Shown here one piece after another: positions 6,676 to 12,728 of a DNA stretch of 12,728 nt. The notes under the pieces were generated by a model, which saw nothing but the letters and a program-made list of their open reading frames with translations, made no database searches and was not told the DNA's origin. The stretch lies in contig JAEZES010000194.1 of the NCBI GenBank assembly GCA_023432995.1, positions 1-12,728 on the forward strand. The letters are read 5' to 3'. Position 1 is the first letter of the stretch; each line of letters opens with the position of its first letter. Source of the DNA: Pseudomonadota bacterium (GTDB lineage: Bacteria > Pseudomonadota > Alphaproteobacteria > Sphingomonadales > Sphingomonadaceae). A program made the translations under genes and the position numbers.

Positions 6676-7973
6676 CCGGCCTTGCGCAACGTTTCCCGCT
6701 CGCCCGCGTCCGGACGCTCGGACCAGAGGCCGCGGGTATCGTAGATCGCCTTGCCGGCGCGCTCGGCCAACGGAACCGAGCGGAACAGGTCGTGGTCGAC
6801 CAGCAGGATCAGCACGTCGCAGCTGGCGAGCGCGGCGTCGAGCGTCTCGAGCCTCGCCCCGGTGCCTTCGAACTCGCGCGGCAACTCGCGCGCATAAGGC
6901 TCGACGACCGCGATCCGCTCGCCGAACCGCCGCGCCAGCGTCGCCGCGACGAGCCGCGCCGGACTTTCGCGAAAATCGTCGATGTTGGCCTTGAAGGCGA
7001 GGCCGAGGCAGGCGACCCGCGCTTGCGGATGGGCCTCGGCGAGCGCGCTCGCGCGGGCGATGGCATGGTGGATCTTGGCGTCGTTGACCGCACGCGCGGT
7101 GCGGATCAGCGGGGTCTGCTCGGGCGCGCCGTGGACGATGAACCACGGATCGACCGCAATGCAGTGCCCGCCGACGCCGGGTCCGGGCTGGAGAATGTCG
7201 ACCCGCGGGTGGCGATTGGCGAGGCGGATCACTTCCCACACGTCGAGCCCCAGCGTGTCGGCGACGATCGAAAGCTCGTAGGCGAAGGCGATGTTGACGT
7301 CGCGATAGGCGTTCTCGACCAGCTTGACCATTTCGGCCGTCCGCGCGTCGGTCGTGACGCAAGCCCCGCGCACGAAGCGCTTGTAGAACCCCAGCGCCCT
7401 TCTCGCGCAGGCCGGGGTGATCCCGCCGATCGAGCGGTCATTGCCGGCGAGCTCCTCGAGGATGCGCCCCGGGAGCACGCGCTCAGGGCAATAGGCGATG
7501 GCGATCCTTCCCGGGCCCTCGGCCACGCCGGGCAGCACCAGGTCCGGGCGCTCGCGGGCCAGCAGGTCGCGAACCGCCTCGGTCGTCCCGATCGGGGAGG
7601 TCGATTCGAGGATCACCGTGTCGCCGGGCTTGAGCACCTTGGCGATCGCCTGGGCCGCGGCGAACACATGCGACAGGTCCGGCGTGTGCCGGGCGTCGCG
7701 CACGAACGGGGTCGGCACGGCGATGATGAACACGTCGGCCGGCGCGACCTCGGTCGCCGCCGACAGCAGTCCGCGCTGGACCACCGCATGGACGAGGCCG
7801 TCGAGATCGGCTTCCTCGATGTGGATCCCGCCCCGATTGATCGTCTCGACCACCTCCTCGGAGACGTCGACCCCGCGCACGCGCATTCCCGCGCGGGCGA
7901 CGATCGCCGCCGTGGGAAGCCCGATGTAGCCGAGCCCGATGACGCTGACGGTCGGGAGCGCCTCGTCGTGCAA
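6672..7973 (-). CDS. wecC: UDP-N-acetyl-D-mannosamine dehydrogenase
   Basis: Cytosolic enzyme that oxidises UDP-ManNAc twice with NAD+ to UDP-ManNAcA, a precursor for enterobacterial common antigen-type glycans, capsules and exopolysaccharides. The 433 residues fit the UDP-glucose/GDP-mannose dehydrogenase family. The N-terminal Rossmann motif is G13-L-G-Y-I-G18. The central region has Y161-C-P-E-R-V-L-P-G and K217 with N221. The catalytic cysteine is C271 in G264-P-G-V-G-G-H-C. The third domain contains L-A-F-K-A-N-I-D-D-F-R-E-S-P. The P-E-R-V-L-P-G and D-D-F-R-E-S-P wording favours WecC over UDP-glucose dehydrogenase. The start is a TTG at 7973, supported by AAAGG 8 nt upstream and by the Rossmann strand starting at residue 8. 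It follows wecB by 83 bp. Confidence 0.9.
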   Translation of the reverse strand: MHDEALPTVSVIGLGYIGLPTAAIVARAGMRVRGVDVSEEVVETINRGGIHIEEADLDGLVHAVVQRGLLSAATEVAPADVFIIAVPTPFVRDARHTPDLSHVFAAAQAIAKVLKPGDTVILESTSPIGTTEAVRDLLARERPDLVLPGVAEGPGRIAIAYCPERVLPGRILEELAGNDRSIGGITPACARRALGFYKRFVRGACVTTDARTAEMVKLVENAYRDVNIAFAYELSIVADTLGLDVWEVIRLANRHPRVDILQPGPGVGGHCIAVDPWFIVHGAPEQTPLIRTARAVNDAKIHHAIARASALAEAHPQARVACLGLAFKANIDDFRESPARLVAATLARRFGERIAVVEPYARELPREFEGTGARLETLDAALASCDVLILLVDHDLFRSVPLAERAGKAIYDTRGLWSERPDAGERETLRKAG

Positions 7974-7981
7974 CTGCAGTG

Positions 7982-7986
7982 CCTTT
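7982..7986 (-). promoter_or_regulatory. Ribosome binding site supporting the TTG start of wecC
   Basis: On the minus strand AAAGG is followed by an 8 nt spacer and then TTG at 7973. No in-frame ATG or GTG lies near enough to make a better start, and the Rossmann strand begins 8 codons in, so this site decides the unusual start codon. Confidence 0.5.
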
Positions 7987-8056
7987 CGCCGGAATGTCCG
8001 CGCAGCGCTTAGGCGAGAAGGGTGAAGGAAGCGGTAACCGCGCTTGGCGGACCGCG

Positions 8057-9172
8057 CTAGGCGGCGGCCAGCAACTCGACGATCCGCGCCGCGCTGCGGC
8101 CGTCCCCGAACGGATTATGCGCCCGCGCCATCGCCGCGTAGGCCGCGGGATCGTCGAGCAGCCGCTCGGCCTCGGCGACGATGCGGTCGGCGTCGGTCCC
8201 GACGAGCCGGGCGGTCCCTGCCTCGACTCCCTCGGGCCGCTCGGTCGTCTCGCGCAGCACCAGCACCGGCTTGCCGAATGCGGGCGCCTCTTCCTGCACG
8301 CCGCCGCTGTCGGTCAGGATCAGGTCGCAGCGTTCGAGCAGGCGGGCGAAATGAGGATAGTCGAGCGGCTCGACCAGGGCGACCGTGTCGAGCCCGGCCA
8401 GTTCCGCGGTCATCACCCGGCGGACCTGGGGATTGAGGTGCACCGGGAAGATCACCGCCACGTCGGGCCGCGCCGCCAGCCGCCGGATCGCCTCAGCGAT
8501 GGCTTGCAGTCCGGCGCCGAAATTCTCGCGCCGATGGCTGGTCACGGCGATGAGGCGCTTGCCGGCGAAACGCTGCTCGAGCGGAGCCAGCTGCGCCGCC
8601 AGCTCCGGCTGCGCGGCGACCCTCGCGGTCATCCAGTGGAGTGCGTCGATCACCGTGTTGCCGGTGACGTGAACCGTCGCCGGGTCGATCCCCTCGCGCC
8701 TCAGCGCGGCGGCGGCGGCCTCGGTCGGGGCGAAATGCAGCGCGGCGATCGCCCCGACGACCTTGCGGTTGACCTCCTCGGGCCACGGCTGGTGGATGTC
8801 GCCGCTCCTCAGCCCGGCCTCGACGTGGGCCACCGGAATCTTGCGGTGATAGGCGGCGAGCGCGCCGGCCATCGCCGTCGCGGTATCGCCCTGGACCACG
8901 ACCCAAGCGGGCTCCTCGGCGTCCAGCACGTTCCCGAGTCCGGTGAGCAGCGTCGCGGTGAGGGCATCGAGCGACTGGTCCGGCCGCATCAGGTCGAGGT
9001 CGTGGTCGGGCGCCAGGCCGGCGACGGCCAGCACCTGGTCGAGCATCCCGCGGTGCTGACCGCTCACGCATACCCGGCTGACGAAACGTGGATCCGCGGC
9101 GAGCGCGTGCACGAGCGGAAACAGCTTGATCGCCTCGGGCCTGGTCCCGAAGACGGTGAGAATGCGCTTCAT
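8057..9172 (-). CDS. wecB: UDP-N-acetylglucosamine 2-epimerase (non-hydrolysing)
   Basis: Cytosolic enzyme that inverts C2 of UDP-GlcNAc to give UDP-ManNAc, the substrate of the neighbouring WecC. The 371 residues match the family length (about 370-380), and the fold is GT-B. The N-terminus G9-T-R-P-E-A-I-K is diagnostic. Catalytic and binding residues fall in the expected places: D96 in Q-G-D-T, E118 in H-V-E-A-G-L-R-S-G, E132 in P-E-E-V-N-R, and H213 in T-S-H-R-R-E-N-F-G. The nucleotide-binding D288-S-G-G-V-Q-E-E follows. E. coli WecB uses D95, E117, E131 and H213. The ATG at 9172 puts the glycine/arginine motif at residue 9 and has a G-rich AGGGGG 7 nt upstream. Transcribed ahead of wecC, so the pair forms a two-step pathway; no glycosyltransferase or flippase is in the window. 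Confidence 0.95.
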   Translation of the reverse strand: MKRILTVFGTRPEAIKLFPLVHALAADPRFVSRVCVSGQHRGMLDQVLAVAGLAPDHDLDLMRPDQSLDALTATLLTGLGNVLDAEEPAWVVVQGDTATAMAGALAAYHRKIPVAHVEAGLRSGDIHQPWPEEVNRKVVGAIAALHFAPTEAAAAALRREGIDPATVHVTGNTVIDALHWMTARVAAQPELAAQLAPLEQRFAGKRLIAVTSHRRENFGAGLQAIAEAIRRLAARPDVAVIFPVHLNPQVRRVMTAELAGLDTVALVEPLDYPHFARLLERCDLILTDSGGVQEEAPAFGKPVLVLRETTERPEGVEAGTARLVGTDADRIVAEAERLLDDPAAYAAMARAHNPFGDGRSAARIVELLAAA

Positions 9173-9214
9173 CGCGCCGCCCCCTAGCGCGTCGCGGTTA
9201 AGTCCGCGCTTACG

Positions 9215-9805
9215 CTATTGCGGCGCCGGCACGATGTCGACCGGATCGACCACCACCGGCACGTTGGGATCGACCTGCCGTGGCTCGACCTCGCCGGCTT
9301 CCTCGGCGCGCGCGCGCTCGAGGTACTGCCGCTCGAGTTCCTCGACCCGCGCCTGGGTCGCGGCGGCCTCGGCGTCGATCGTCGACAGGCGCTCCTCGCG
9401 CGCCGCGGCGATCAGCTCGCCGGCGCGCACATCGGAGCTGGTCGCGCGCTCCTGGTAGGCGGCCTCGATCATCTGCGCGGTGCAGCCAAGTTCCCCGCCC
9501 GAGCCGACCGGCGAGCACGACAGCGCGCCGAACTGGCCGACGGTCTCGTATGCCCGCACCCTGCTGGCCCACGGCTCGTTTTCCGGATCGCTGCTCTGGC
9601 GCAGCGCCTCGGGAATGCGGAACCGCTCGCTTTCGTCCATCCGCGCGCAGACGACGATTTCGTCGGCGGTCGACTGCGGGCACTCGTCGTCGCCGTAGAC
9701 GATCACCGTGTTGACCTTGTCGCCCGCCTCGCTTTGCGCGGCGGCGGGCGCAGGCACGGCGGCAACGGCAGCGACGGCGGAGGCGAGTGCAAACAGGCGG
9801 GTCAT
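9215..9805 (-). CDS. Unrecognised exported protein with four cysteines and a C-terminal coiled-coil
   Basis: I do not recognise a named family, although proteins with the phrase E-I-V-V-C-A-R are, from memory, common in Sphingomonadales. The first 23 residues look like a Sec signal peptide: M-T-R, a hydrophobic alanine/valine core, and an A21-A-A23 cleavage site before Q24. The mature protein has exactly four cysteines, C42, C53, C97 and C108, in two pairs each 11 apart. A charged Glu/Arg/Ala helix follows (about 115-172), likely a coiled coil, then a Pro/Val tail with repeated V-D-P (178-196). The start at 9805 is chosen for the signal peptide and an AAGGA 6 nt upstream; the frame opens 26 codons earlier, but that part is arginine-rich and not secretory. 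It lies 42 bp upstream of wecB and 112 bp downstream of coq7, all on one strand. Export is likely; function is unknown. Confidence 0.75.
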   Translation of the reverse strand: MTRLFALASAVAAVAAVPAPAAAQSEAGDKVNTVIVYGDDECPQSTADEIVVCARMDESERFRIPEALRQSSDPENEPWASRVRAYETVGQFGALSCSPVGSGGELGCTAQMIEAAYQERATSSDVRAGELIAAAREERLSTIDAEAAATQARVEELERQYLERARAEEAGEVEPRQVDPNVPVVVDPVDIVPAPQ

Positions 9806-9811
9806 GACGAG

Positions 9812-9816
9812 TCCTT
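9812..9816 (-). promoter_or_regulatory. Ribosome binding site deciding the start of the exported 4-Cys protein
   Basis: On the minus strand AAGGA lies 6 nt before the ATG at 9805. It selects this ATG over the in-frame start at 9883, which would place 26 charged residues before the signal peptide. Confidence 0.6.
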
Positions 9817-9819
9817 CTT

Positions 9820-9836
9820 GCGGGCGAATCCCCCGC
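9820..9836 (-). repeat. Small GC-rich hairpin in the leader of the 4-Cys protein gene
   Basis: GCGGG (9820-9824) and CCCGC (9832-9836) pair around a 7 nt loop, ending 3 nt upstream of the AAGGA ribosome site. It could affect access to that site, but a 5 bp stem in GC-rich DNA may be chance. There is no T-run, so it is not an intrinsic terminator. Confidence 0.3.
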
Positions 9837-9870
9837 GAACGGCGATTGGGCGCTCCGGCCCGTGAACAGT

Positions 9871-9880
9871 CGCTTAAGCG
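9871..9880. repeat. Perfect 10 bp palindrome CGCTTAAGCG between coq7 and the 4-Cys protein gene
   Basis: The ten bases equal their own reverse complement and sit 66-75 bp upstream of the ATG at 9805, a normal place for an operator. Nothing else shows a regulator binds here, and no second copy was noticed in the window. Confidence 0.3.
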
Positions 9881-9917
9881 CATGGCGGTCCCCGAGTGTT
9901 CCAGCGGCCGCGCCAGG

Positions 9918-10445
9918 TCAAATCCTTTCCGACAGGCGGATCGCGGCGCGGCAGCCCAACCGGATCGCAGCCGAGAGCAGCGGATAGGCGGGCGCGCGTT
10001 CGGCGCCGGCGGCGAGCGCCAGATCGCGATGCGCGCGCTCGTCGGCGCGGAAACGATCGATCATCCCGGCCAGTTCCGGATCGTCGTCGGACGTGCCCTC
10101 GGCCTCCGCGAGCCGCTCGAGCTGGCGGCAATAGTGGCGATCGATCTCTTCCTCGACCGCCGCCGTGCACGCCATCGCCGCCTCGGGGCCCATCAGTGCG
10201 GTGGCTGCGCCGAGGGCGTAACCGGCGACCGACCACAGCGGCTGCAGCGCCGTCGGCCGCACCCCGCGTTGCGCCATCAGCGCGTCGAACGCGCGCAGGT
10301 GATCGTGTTCCTGTTCGGCCATCGCGCGGACTTCGGCCGAATGCGGGGCGCGGTCGCCCATCACCGCGAGCTGTCCGGCATATATTCGCGTGGCGCCGTA
10401 TTCGCCGGCCTGGTCGACTCGGATCATGGCAGCACGGTCGGTCAT
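9918..10445 (-). CDS. coq7: 3-demethoxyubiquinol 3-hydroxylase (COQ7 family)
   Basis: Membrane-associated di-iron monooxygenase that adds the hydroxyl group in the penultimate stage of ubiquinone synthesis. The 175 residues match the alphaproteobacterial and mitochondrial form. The two E-x-x-H repeats of the ferritin-like four-helix bundle are complete: E15 in D-Q-A-G-E-Y-G, E44-x-x-H47, E98/E99 in V-E-E-E-I-D-R-H-Y, and E136-x-x-H139 in D-E-R-A-H-R-D. The ATG at 10445 overlaps the dsbB stop as ATGA, with AAGG about 10 nt upstream inside dsbB. The link is sensible by function: ubiquinone made here is the acceptor that re-oxidises DsbB. I see no clear terminator in the 112 bp after the stop. 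Confidence 0.95.
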   Translation of the reverse strand: MTDRAAMIRVDQAGEYGATRIYAGQLAVMGDRAPHSAEVRAMAEQEHDHLRAFDALMAQRGVRPTALQPLWSVAGYALGAATALMGPEAAMACTAAVEEEIDRHYCRQLERLAEAEGTSDDDPELAGMIDRFRADERAHRDLALAAGAERAPAYPLLSAAIRLGCRAAIRLSERI

Positions 10446-10930
10446 GCGCGCCGGGCCTTAGCAAGCAGGCCGAAAATCGCCAGCGCGGAAATGCCCGAGA
10501 TCAGCGCGTTGAAGCCCGCGAGCGAAATGCCCGCCAGCGTCCACGGGGCGACGTCGCATCGCACCAGCGGGGCGTTCATGATCGCCTCGAGCGGGTCGCC
10601 CCCGCTGTCCGAGATCGGCCGCGCGCACGAGGTCAGCCCCTCCCACCAGCCGTATTCGACGCCGGCATGGAACGCGCCGATCGCACCCGACACGAGGATC
10701 GCCACGCCGGCCAGCGCGACCCACAGCCCGCGGGGTCGCGCGACGAACCCCACCAGCGCGAACAGGATCGCGGCGAAGTGCGGATAGCGCTGCCACCAGC
10801 ACATCTCGCACGGGAACAGCCCGAAACCGTATTGCGACAGGTAAGCGCCGGCGAGCAGCGCCACCGGCACACCGAGCGCCAGCCGATGCGCCAGCCTGAG
10901 CGGGGGATTCACGCTGGCGGCCGCACTCAA
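10442..10930 (-). CDS. dsbB: Disulfide bond formation protein B
   Basis: Inner-membrane quinone reductase that re-oxidises periplasmic DsbA and passes electrons to ubiquinone. The 162 residues contain four hydrophobic segments (about 15-34, 50-64, 68-88 and 130-156). The first redox pair is C41-E-M-C44, followed by W-W-Q-R-Y-P-H, which is diagnostic. The second pair, C102 and C125, lies in the periplasmic loop before A-P-W. The most likely start is TTG at 10930, which overlaps the ctpA stop as TTGA; a GTG at 10912 would remove six residues and is the alternative. Neither has a convincing ribosome site, so translation is probably coupled to ctpA. No dsbA is in the window. Confidence 0.92.
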   Translation of the reverse strand: MSAAASVNPPLRLAHRLALGVPVALLAGAYLSQYGFGLFPCEMCWWQRYPHFAAILFALVGFVARPRGLWVALAGVAILVSGAIGAFHAGVEYGWWEGLTSCARPISDSGGDPLEAIMNAPLVRCDVAPWTLAGISLAGFNALISGISALAIFGLLAKARRA

Positions 10931-12276
10931 TTGCGCCGGGCGATCACGGCCCCGCCGGTGCGGCGCAGCGTTCGCAGCGCGTAGTCGAGCTGGAAGTCGG
11001 TGATTCCCTGTTCCTCGAGCTGGGCGGCGGTGAGCGTGAAGCGCGGATCCTCGGCGCGGTCGGCTTCGAGCGCCTCGTCCTCGAGGTCGACCTCGTTGAT
11101 GAGGTGTCCGCGCAGGTCGCTCTCGCGCAAGTTGTACTTCGCCCGCTTGGCGGCATCGGGGTCCGACAGCTGCGGCACGCGGATGTCGGGTTCGATCCCG
11201 CCTTCCTGCACCGAGCGGCCCGATGGCGTGAAGTACCGCGCCGTGGTCAGCTTCAGCGCCGCGTCGCGCGTCAGCGGGAGCAAGGTCTGCACCGAGCCCT
11301 TGCCGAAGCTGCGCTCGCCCATGATCAGCGCGCGGCGTTGGTCCTGCAGCGCGCCGGCAACGATCTCGCTGGCCGAGGCCGAGCCGGCGTCGATCAGCAC
11401 GATCATCGGCAGGCCGGCGGCGACGTCGCCGCGATAGACGCTTTCGGCCTCGTAGTAGATCGAATCGCGCGGGTTGCGGCCGCGCTGCGAGACGATCTGG
11501 CCCTCGGTCAGGAACAGGTCGCTGAGCGCCACGGCCTCGTCGAGCGAACCGCCCGGGTTCTTGCGCAAGTCGAGCACCAGCCCCGCGAGGCGACCGCCCG
11601 AGTCGCGCCGTAACGCGGCAATCGCCGCGTTGACGTCGGCGCCGACATCGCGGCTGAACTCGTTGACGCTGATCACGCCGATGTTGCCGCTTTCGAGCGT
11701 CCAGGTGACCGGCTCGAGCTCGATCACCCCGCGGGTCACGGAGACGTCGAACGGCTCGTCGCGGCCGGGGCGGAAAATCGACAGCTGGATCGAACTGCCC
11801 GCCGGGCCGCGCATCTGCTTGACCGCGTCGTCGAGCTCGAGCCCATAGATCAGCTTGCCGTCAATGTGGGTGATGTAGTCGCCGGCCTTGATCCCGGCCT
11901 TGTCGGCTGGACTGCCCTTGAACGGCGAGACGACCTTCACCGCCCCATCGTCCATCTGCACCGAAATGCCGAGGCCCTGGTAGTTGCCGTCGATCATCGT
12001 CTCGAGCCGCTCGAGCGCAGCACCATCGAGATAGGCCGAGTGCGGATCGAGCGCGGCCAGCATGCCGTCGATCGCCCCACGGATCAGCACCTCGTCCTCG
12101 ACCGGCTCGACGTAGCTGGCCTTGATCCGCTGGTAGGTCGCGAACAGCTTGGCGAACTCGGGCGACGAACGGCTCTCGACTTGCGCGAAGACCGCGGTGG
12201 TCGCGGGCAGCAGGGCGACCGCCGTCAGCAGCGCGGCGGCGCGCAGGGGCCCGGTGATCTTGGGGGCAATCGTCAT
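10927..12276 (-). CDS. ctpA: C-terminal processing peptidase, S41 family
   Basis: Periplasmic serine protease that trims or degrades envelope proteins, in several bacteria including peptidoglycan hydrolases. The 449 residues begin with a signal peptide: M-T-I-A-P-K, a hydrophobic core at 11-27 and cleavage near A29-V-F-A-Q. A PDZ domain spans about 97-180 (G101-L-G-I to the V-T-R strand). The peptidase core has L-R-K-N-P-G-G at 238-243. The catalytic pair is S301 in G-S-A-S-A-S-E and K326 in S-F-G-K-G-S-V-Q-T, with E304. The 25-residue spacing equals that of plant D1 protease (S372/K397). The ATG at 12276 is supported by the signal peptide and GAGGAT about 11 nt upstream. First gene of ctpA - dsbB - coq7; the envC-like gene ends 79 bp upstream on the same strand. 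Confidence 0.95.
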   Translation of the reverse strand: MTIAPKITGPLRAAALLTAVALLPATTAVFAQVESRSSPEFAKLFATYQRIKASYVEPVEDEVLIRGAIDGMLAALDPHSAYLDGAALERLETMIDGNYQGLGISVQMDDGAVKVVSPFKGSPADKAGIKAGDYITHIDGKLIYGLELDDAVKQMRGPAGSSIQLSIFRPGRDEPFDVSVTRGVIELEPVTWTLESGNIGVISVNEFSRDVGADVNAAIAALRRDSGGRLAGLVLDLRKNPGGSLDEAVALSDLFLTEGQIVSQRGRNPRDSIYYEAESVYRGDVAAGLPMIVLIDAGSASASEIVAGALQDQRRALIMGERSFGKGSVQTLLPLTRDAALKLTTARYFTPSGRSVQEGGIEPDIRVPQLSDPDAAKRAKYNLRESDLRGHLINEVDLEDEALEADRAEDPRFTLTAAQLEEQGITDFQLDYALRTLRRTGGAVIARRN

Positions 12277-12292
12277 GAATCGGAAATCCTCG

Positions 12293-12308
12293 AAACTCGA
12301 ATGAGTTT
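12293..12308 (-). repeat. AAACTC/GAGTTT hairpin in the ctpA leader
   Basis: A perfect 6 bp inverted repeat with a 4 base loop sits directly upstream of the GAGGAT ribosome site of ctpA. It is unusually AT-rich for this DNA. No T-run follows on the minus strand, so it is not a standard terminator for the envC-like gene. It may be a weak leader structure or an operator. Confidence 0.35.
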
Positions 12309-12355
12309 ATCGCGCCAAGCGGGTTAACGCCAGATGAGGCGACCAGCCGCCGATT

Positions 12356-12728
12356 TCATCCGACGAAGCGCAACGGATTGACCGGCTCGCCGCCGTTGCG
12401 GAGCTCGAGCGTCACCTGCGGGTTGGCTTGGGCGGCGATCCCGAGCGGAGCCCCGGCGACGAGCGTCTCGCCGACCGCGACGTCGGTCCGCGCGAGGCCC
12501 GTCACGAGGCTGGTCCAGCCGTTGGCATGCTCGATGATGACGATCCGTCCGTAGCCCCGGTAGGGGCCGGCGAACGCCACTCGGCCGCTCGCCGGGGCGA
12601 CCACTTGCGCGCCCGGGCGCGGGGCGAGGGTCAGCCCGGTGCTCGCGGTCTCCCCCTGCCGCGCGCCGAAACCCGTCACCGTGCGGCCGGTGACCGGCAG
12701 CAGGTAGGGAGCCGGGGCGGCCGTGGCC
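12356..12728 (-). CDS. envC: EnvC-like murein hydrolase activator, degenerate LytM (M23) domain (5' partial)
   Basis: Only the C-terminal 124 residues are present; the frame is open through the end of the window, so the coiled-coil N-terminus lies outside it. The segment aligns by eye with the LytM domain of E. coli EnvC: P-V-x-G-R, F-G, then G-x-V-x-A-x-x-G-R-V, G-Y-G-R-I-V-I-I-E-H, and the ending V-N-P-x-x-F-V-G. The zinc ligands of active M23 peptidases are missing: the H-x-x-x-D region reads S-T-G-L-T, and the H-x-H region reads Q-V-T-L-E-L. By family knowledge such proteins do not cut peptidoglycan but activate AmiA/B-type amidases at the division septum. It lies upstream of ctpA on the same strand, 79 bp away. 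Another LytM-like septation factor is possible. Confidence 0.85.
   Translation of the reverse strand, partial: ATAAPAPYLLPVTGRTVTGFGARQGETASTGLTLAPRPGAQVVAPASGRVAFAGPYRGYGRIVIIEHANGWTSLVTGLARTDVAVGETLVAGAPLGIAAQANPQVTLELRNGGEPVNPLRFVG

Noticed and set aside
6285..8012. 575-codon open frame on + through the GFA gene and antisense to wecC
   Set aside because: Arginine/aspartate-rich shadow; both overlapped genes have complete family motifs.
7979..9187. 402-codon open frame on + antisense to wecB
   Set aside because: No recognisable fold; wecB has all catalytic residues on the other strand.
9820..9836. Hairpin as a terminator for the coq7 operon
   Set aside because: Five-base stem with no T-run on either strand.
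9806..9883. Upstream start for the exported protein giving 222 residues
   Set aside because: It would bury the signal peptide behind 26 mainly charged residues and ignore the AAGGA site.
1..12728. A hidden defence, mobile or secondary-metabolite system
   Set aside because: All real frames but one belong to known housekeeping or envelope families; composition looks even, with no repeats, integrase or island edge. The lone PhzF-like gene does not indicate phenazine synthesis.

Overview
The window is GC-rich (roughly two thirds or more G+C by eye), densely packed, and reads as ordinary core chromosome of an alphaproteobacterium. The most likely order is Sphingomonadales (Sphingomonas/Erythrobacter-like). 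This rests on protein flavour and on the gene groupings pdxH // dnaJ-type gene - yihY - fabI and envC - ctpA - dsbB - coq7; it is recognition from memory, not a search. I see no tRNA, rRNA, CRISPR array, insertion sequence, integrase, attachment site or origin. No stretch over 300 bases lacks a gene; the longest non-coding gap is about 112 bp.

Left part (1-3312): the end of a class C beta-lactamase-fold serine hydrolase on + converges with a minus-strand operon pdxH - fieF-like CDF transporter - phzF-like isomerase. The operon genes overlap by 4 nt (GTGA, then ATGA). The operon diverges from the next block across an 81 bp gap.

Centre (3394-6675, + strand): a class B DnaJ/CbpA-type co-chaperone, a YihY/BrkB membrane protein, the NADH enoyl-ACP reductase FabI (ATGA overlap with yihY) and a small zinc-binding GFA-domain protein. 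The GFA gene ends in a CTAG shared with the converging gene on the other strand.

Right part (6672-12728, all minus): wecB and wecC, which together make UDP-ManNAcA from UDP-GlcNAc. Next is an unrecognised exported protein with four cysteines, then ctpA - dsbB - coq7 joined by TTGA and ATGA overlaps. Last is the C-terminus of an EnvC-like amidase activator whose LytM metal site is gone. This half is mostly envelope biology: polysaccharide precursor supply, periplasmic proteolysis, disulfide formation, ubiquinone synthesis (the electron acceptor of DsbB) and control of peptidoglycan splitting.

I found no convincing new defence, mobile or biosynthetic system. The points most worth checking are the 4-Cys exported protein, the isolated wecB/wecC pair, the repeated 4-nt start/stop overlaps (five of five tight junctions), a possibly leaderless dnaJ transcript, and convergent gene ends with no room for a terminator.
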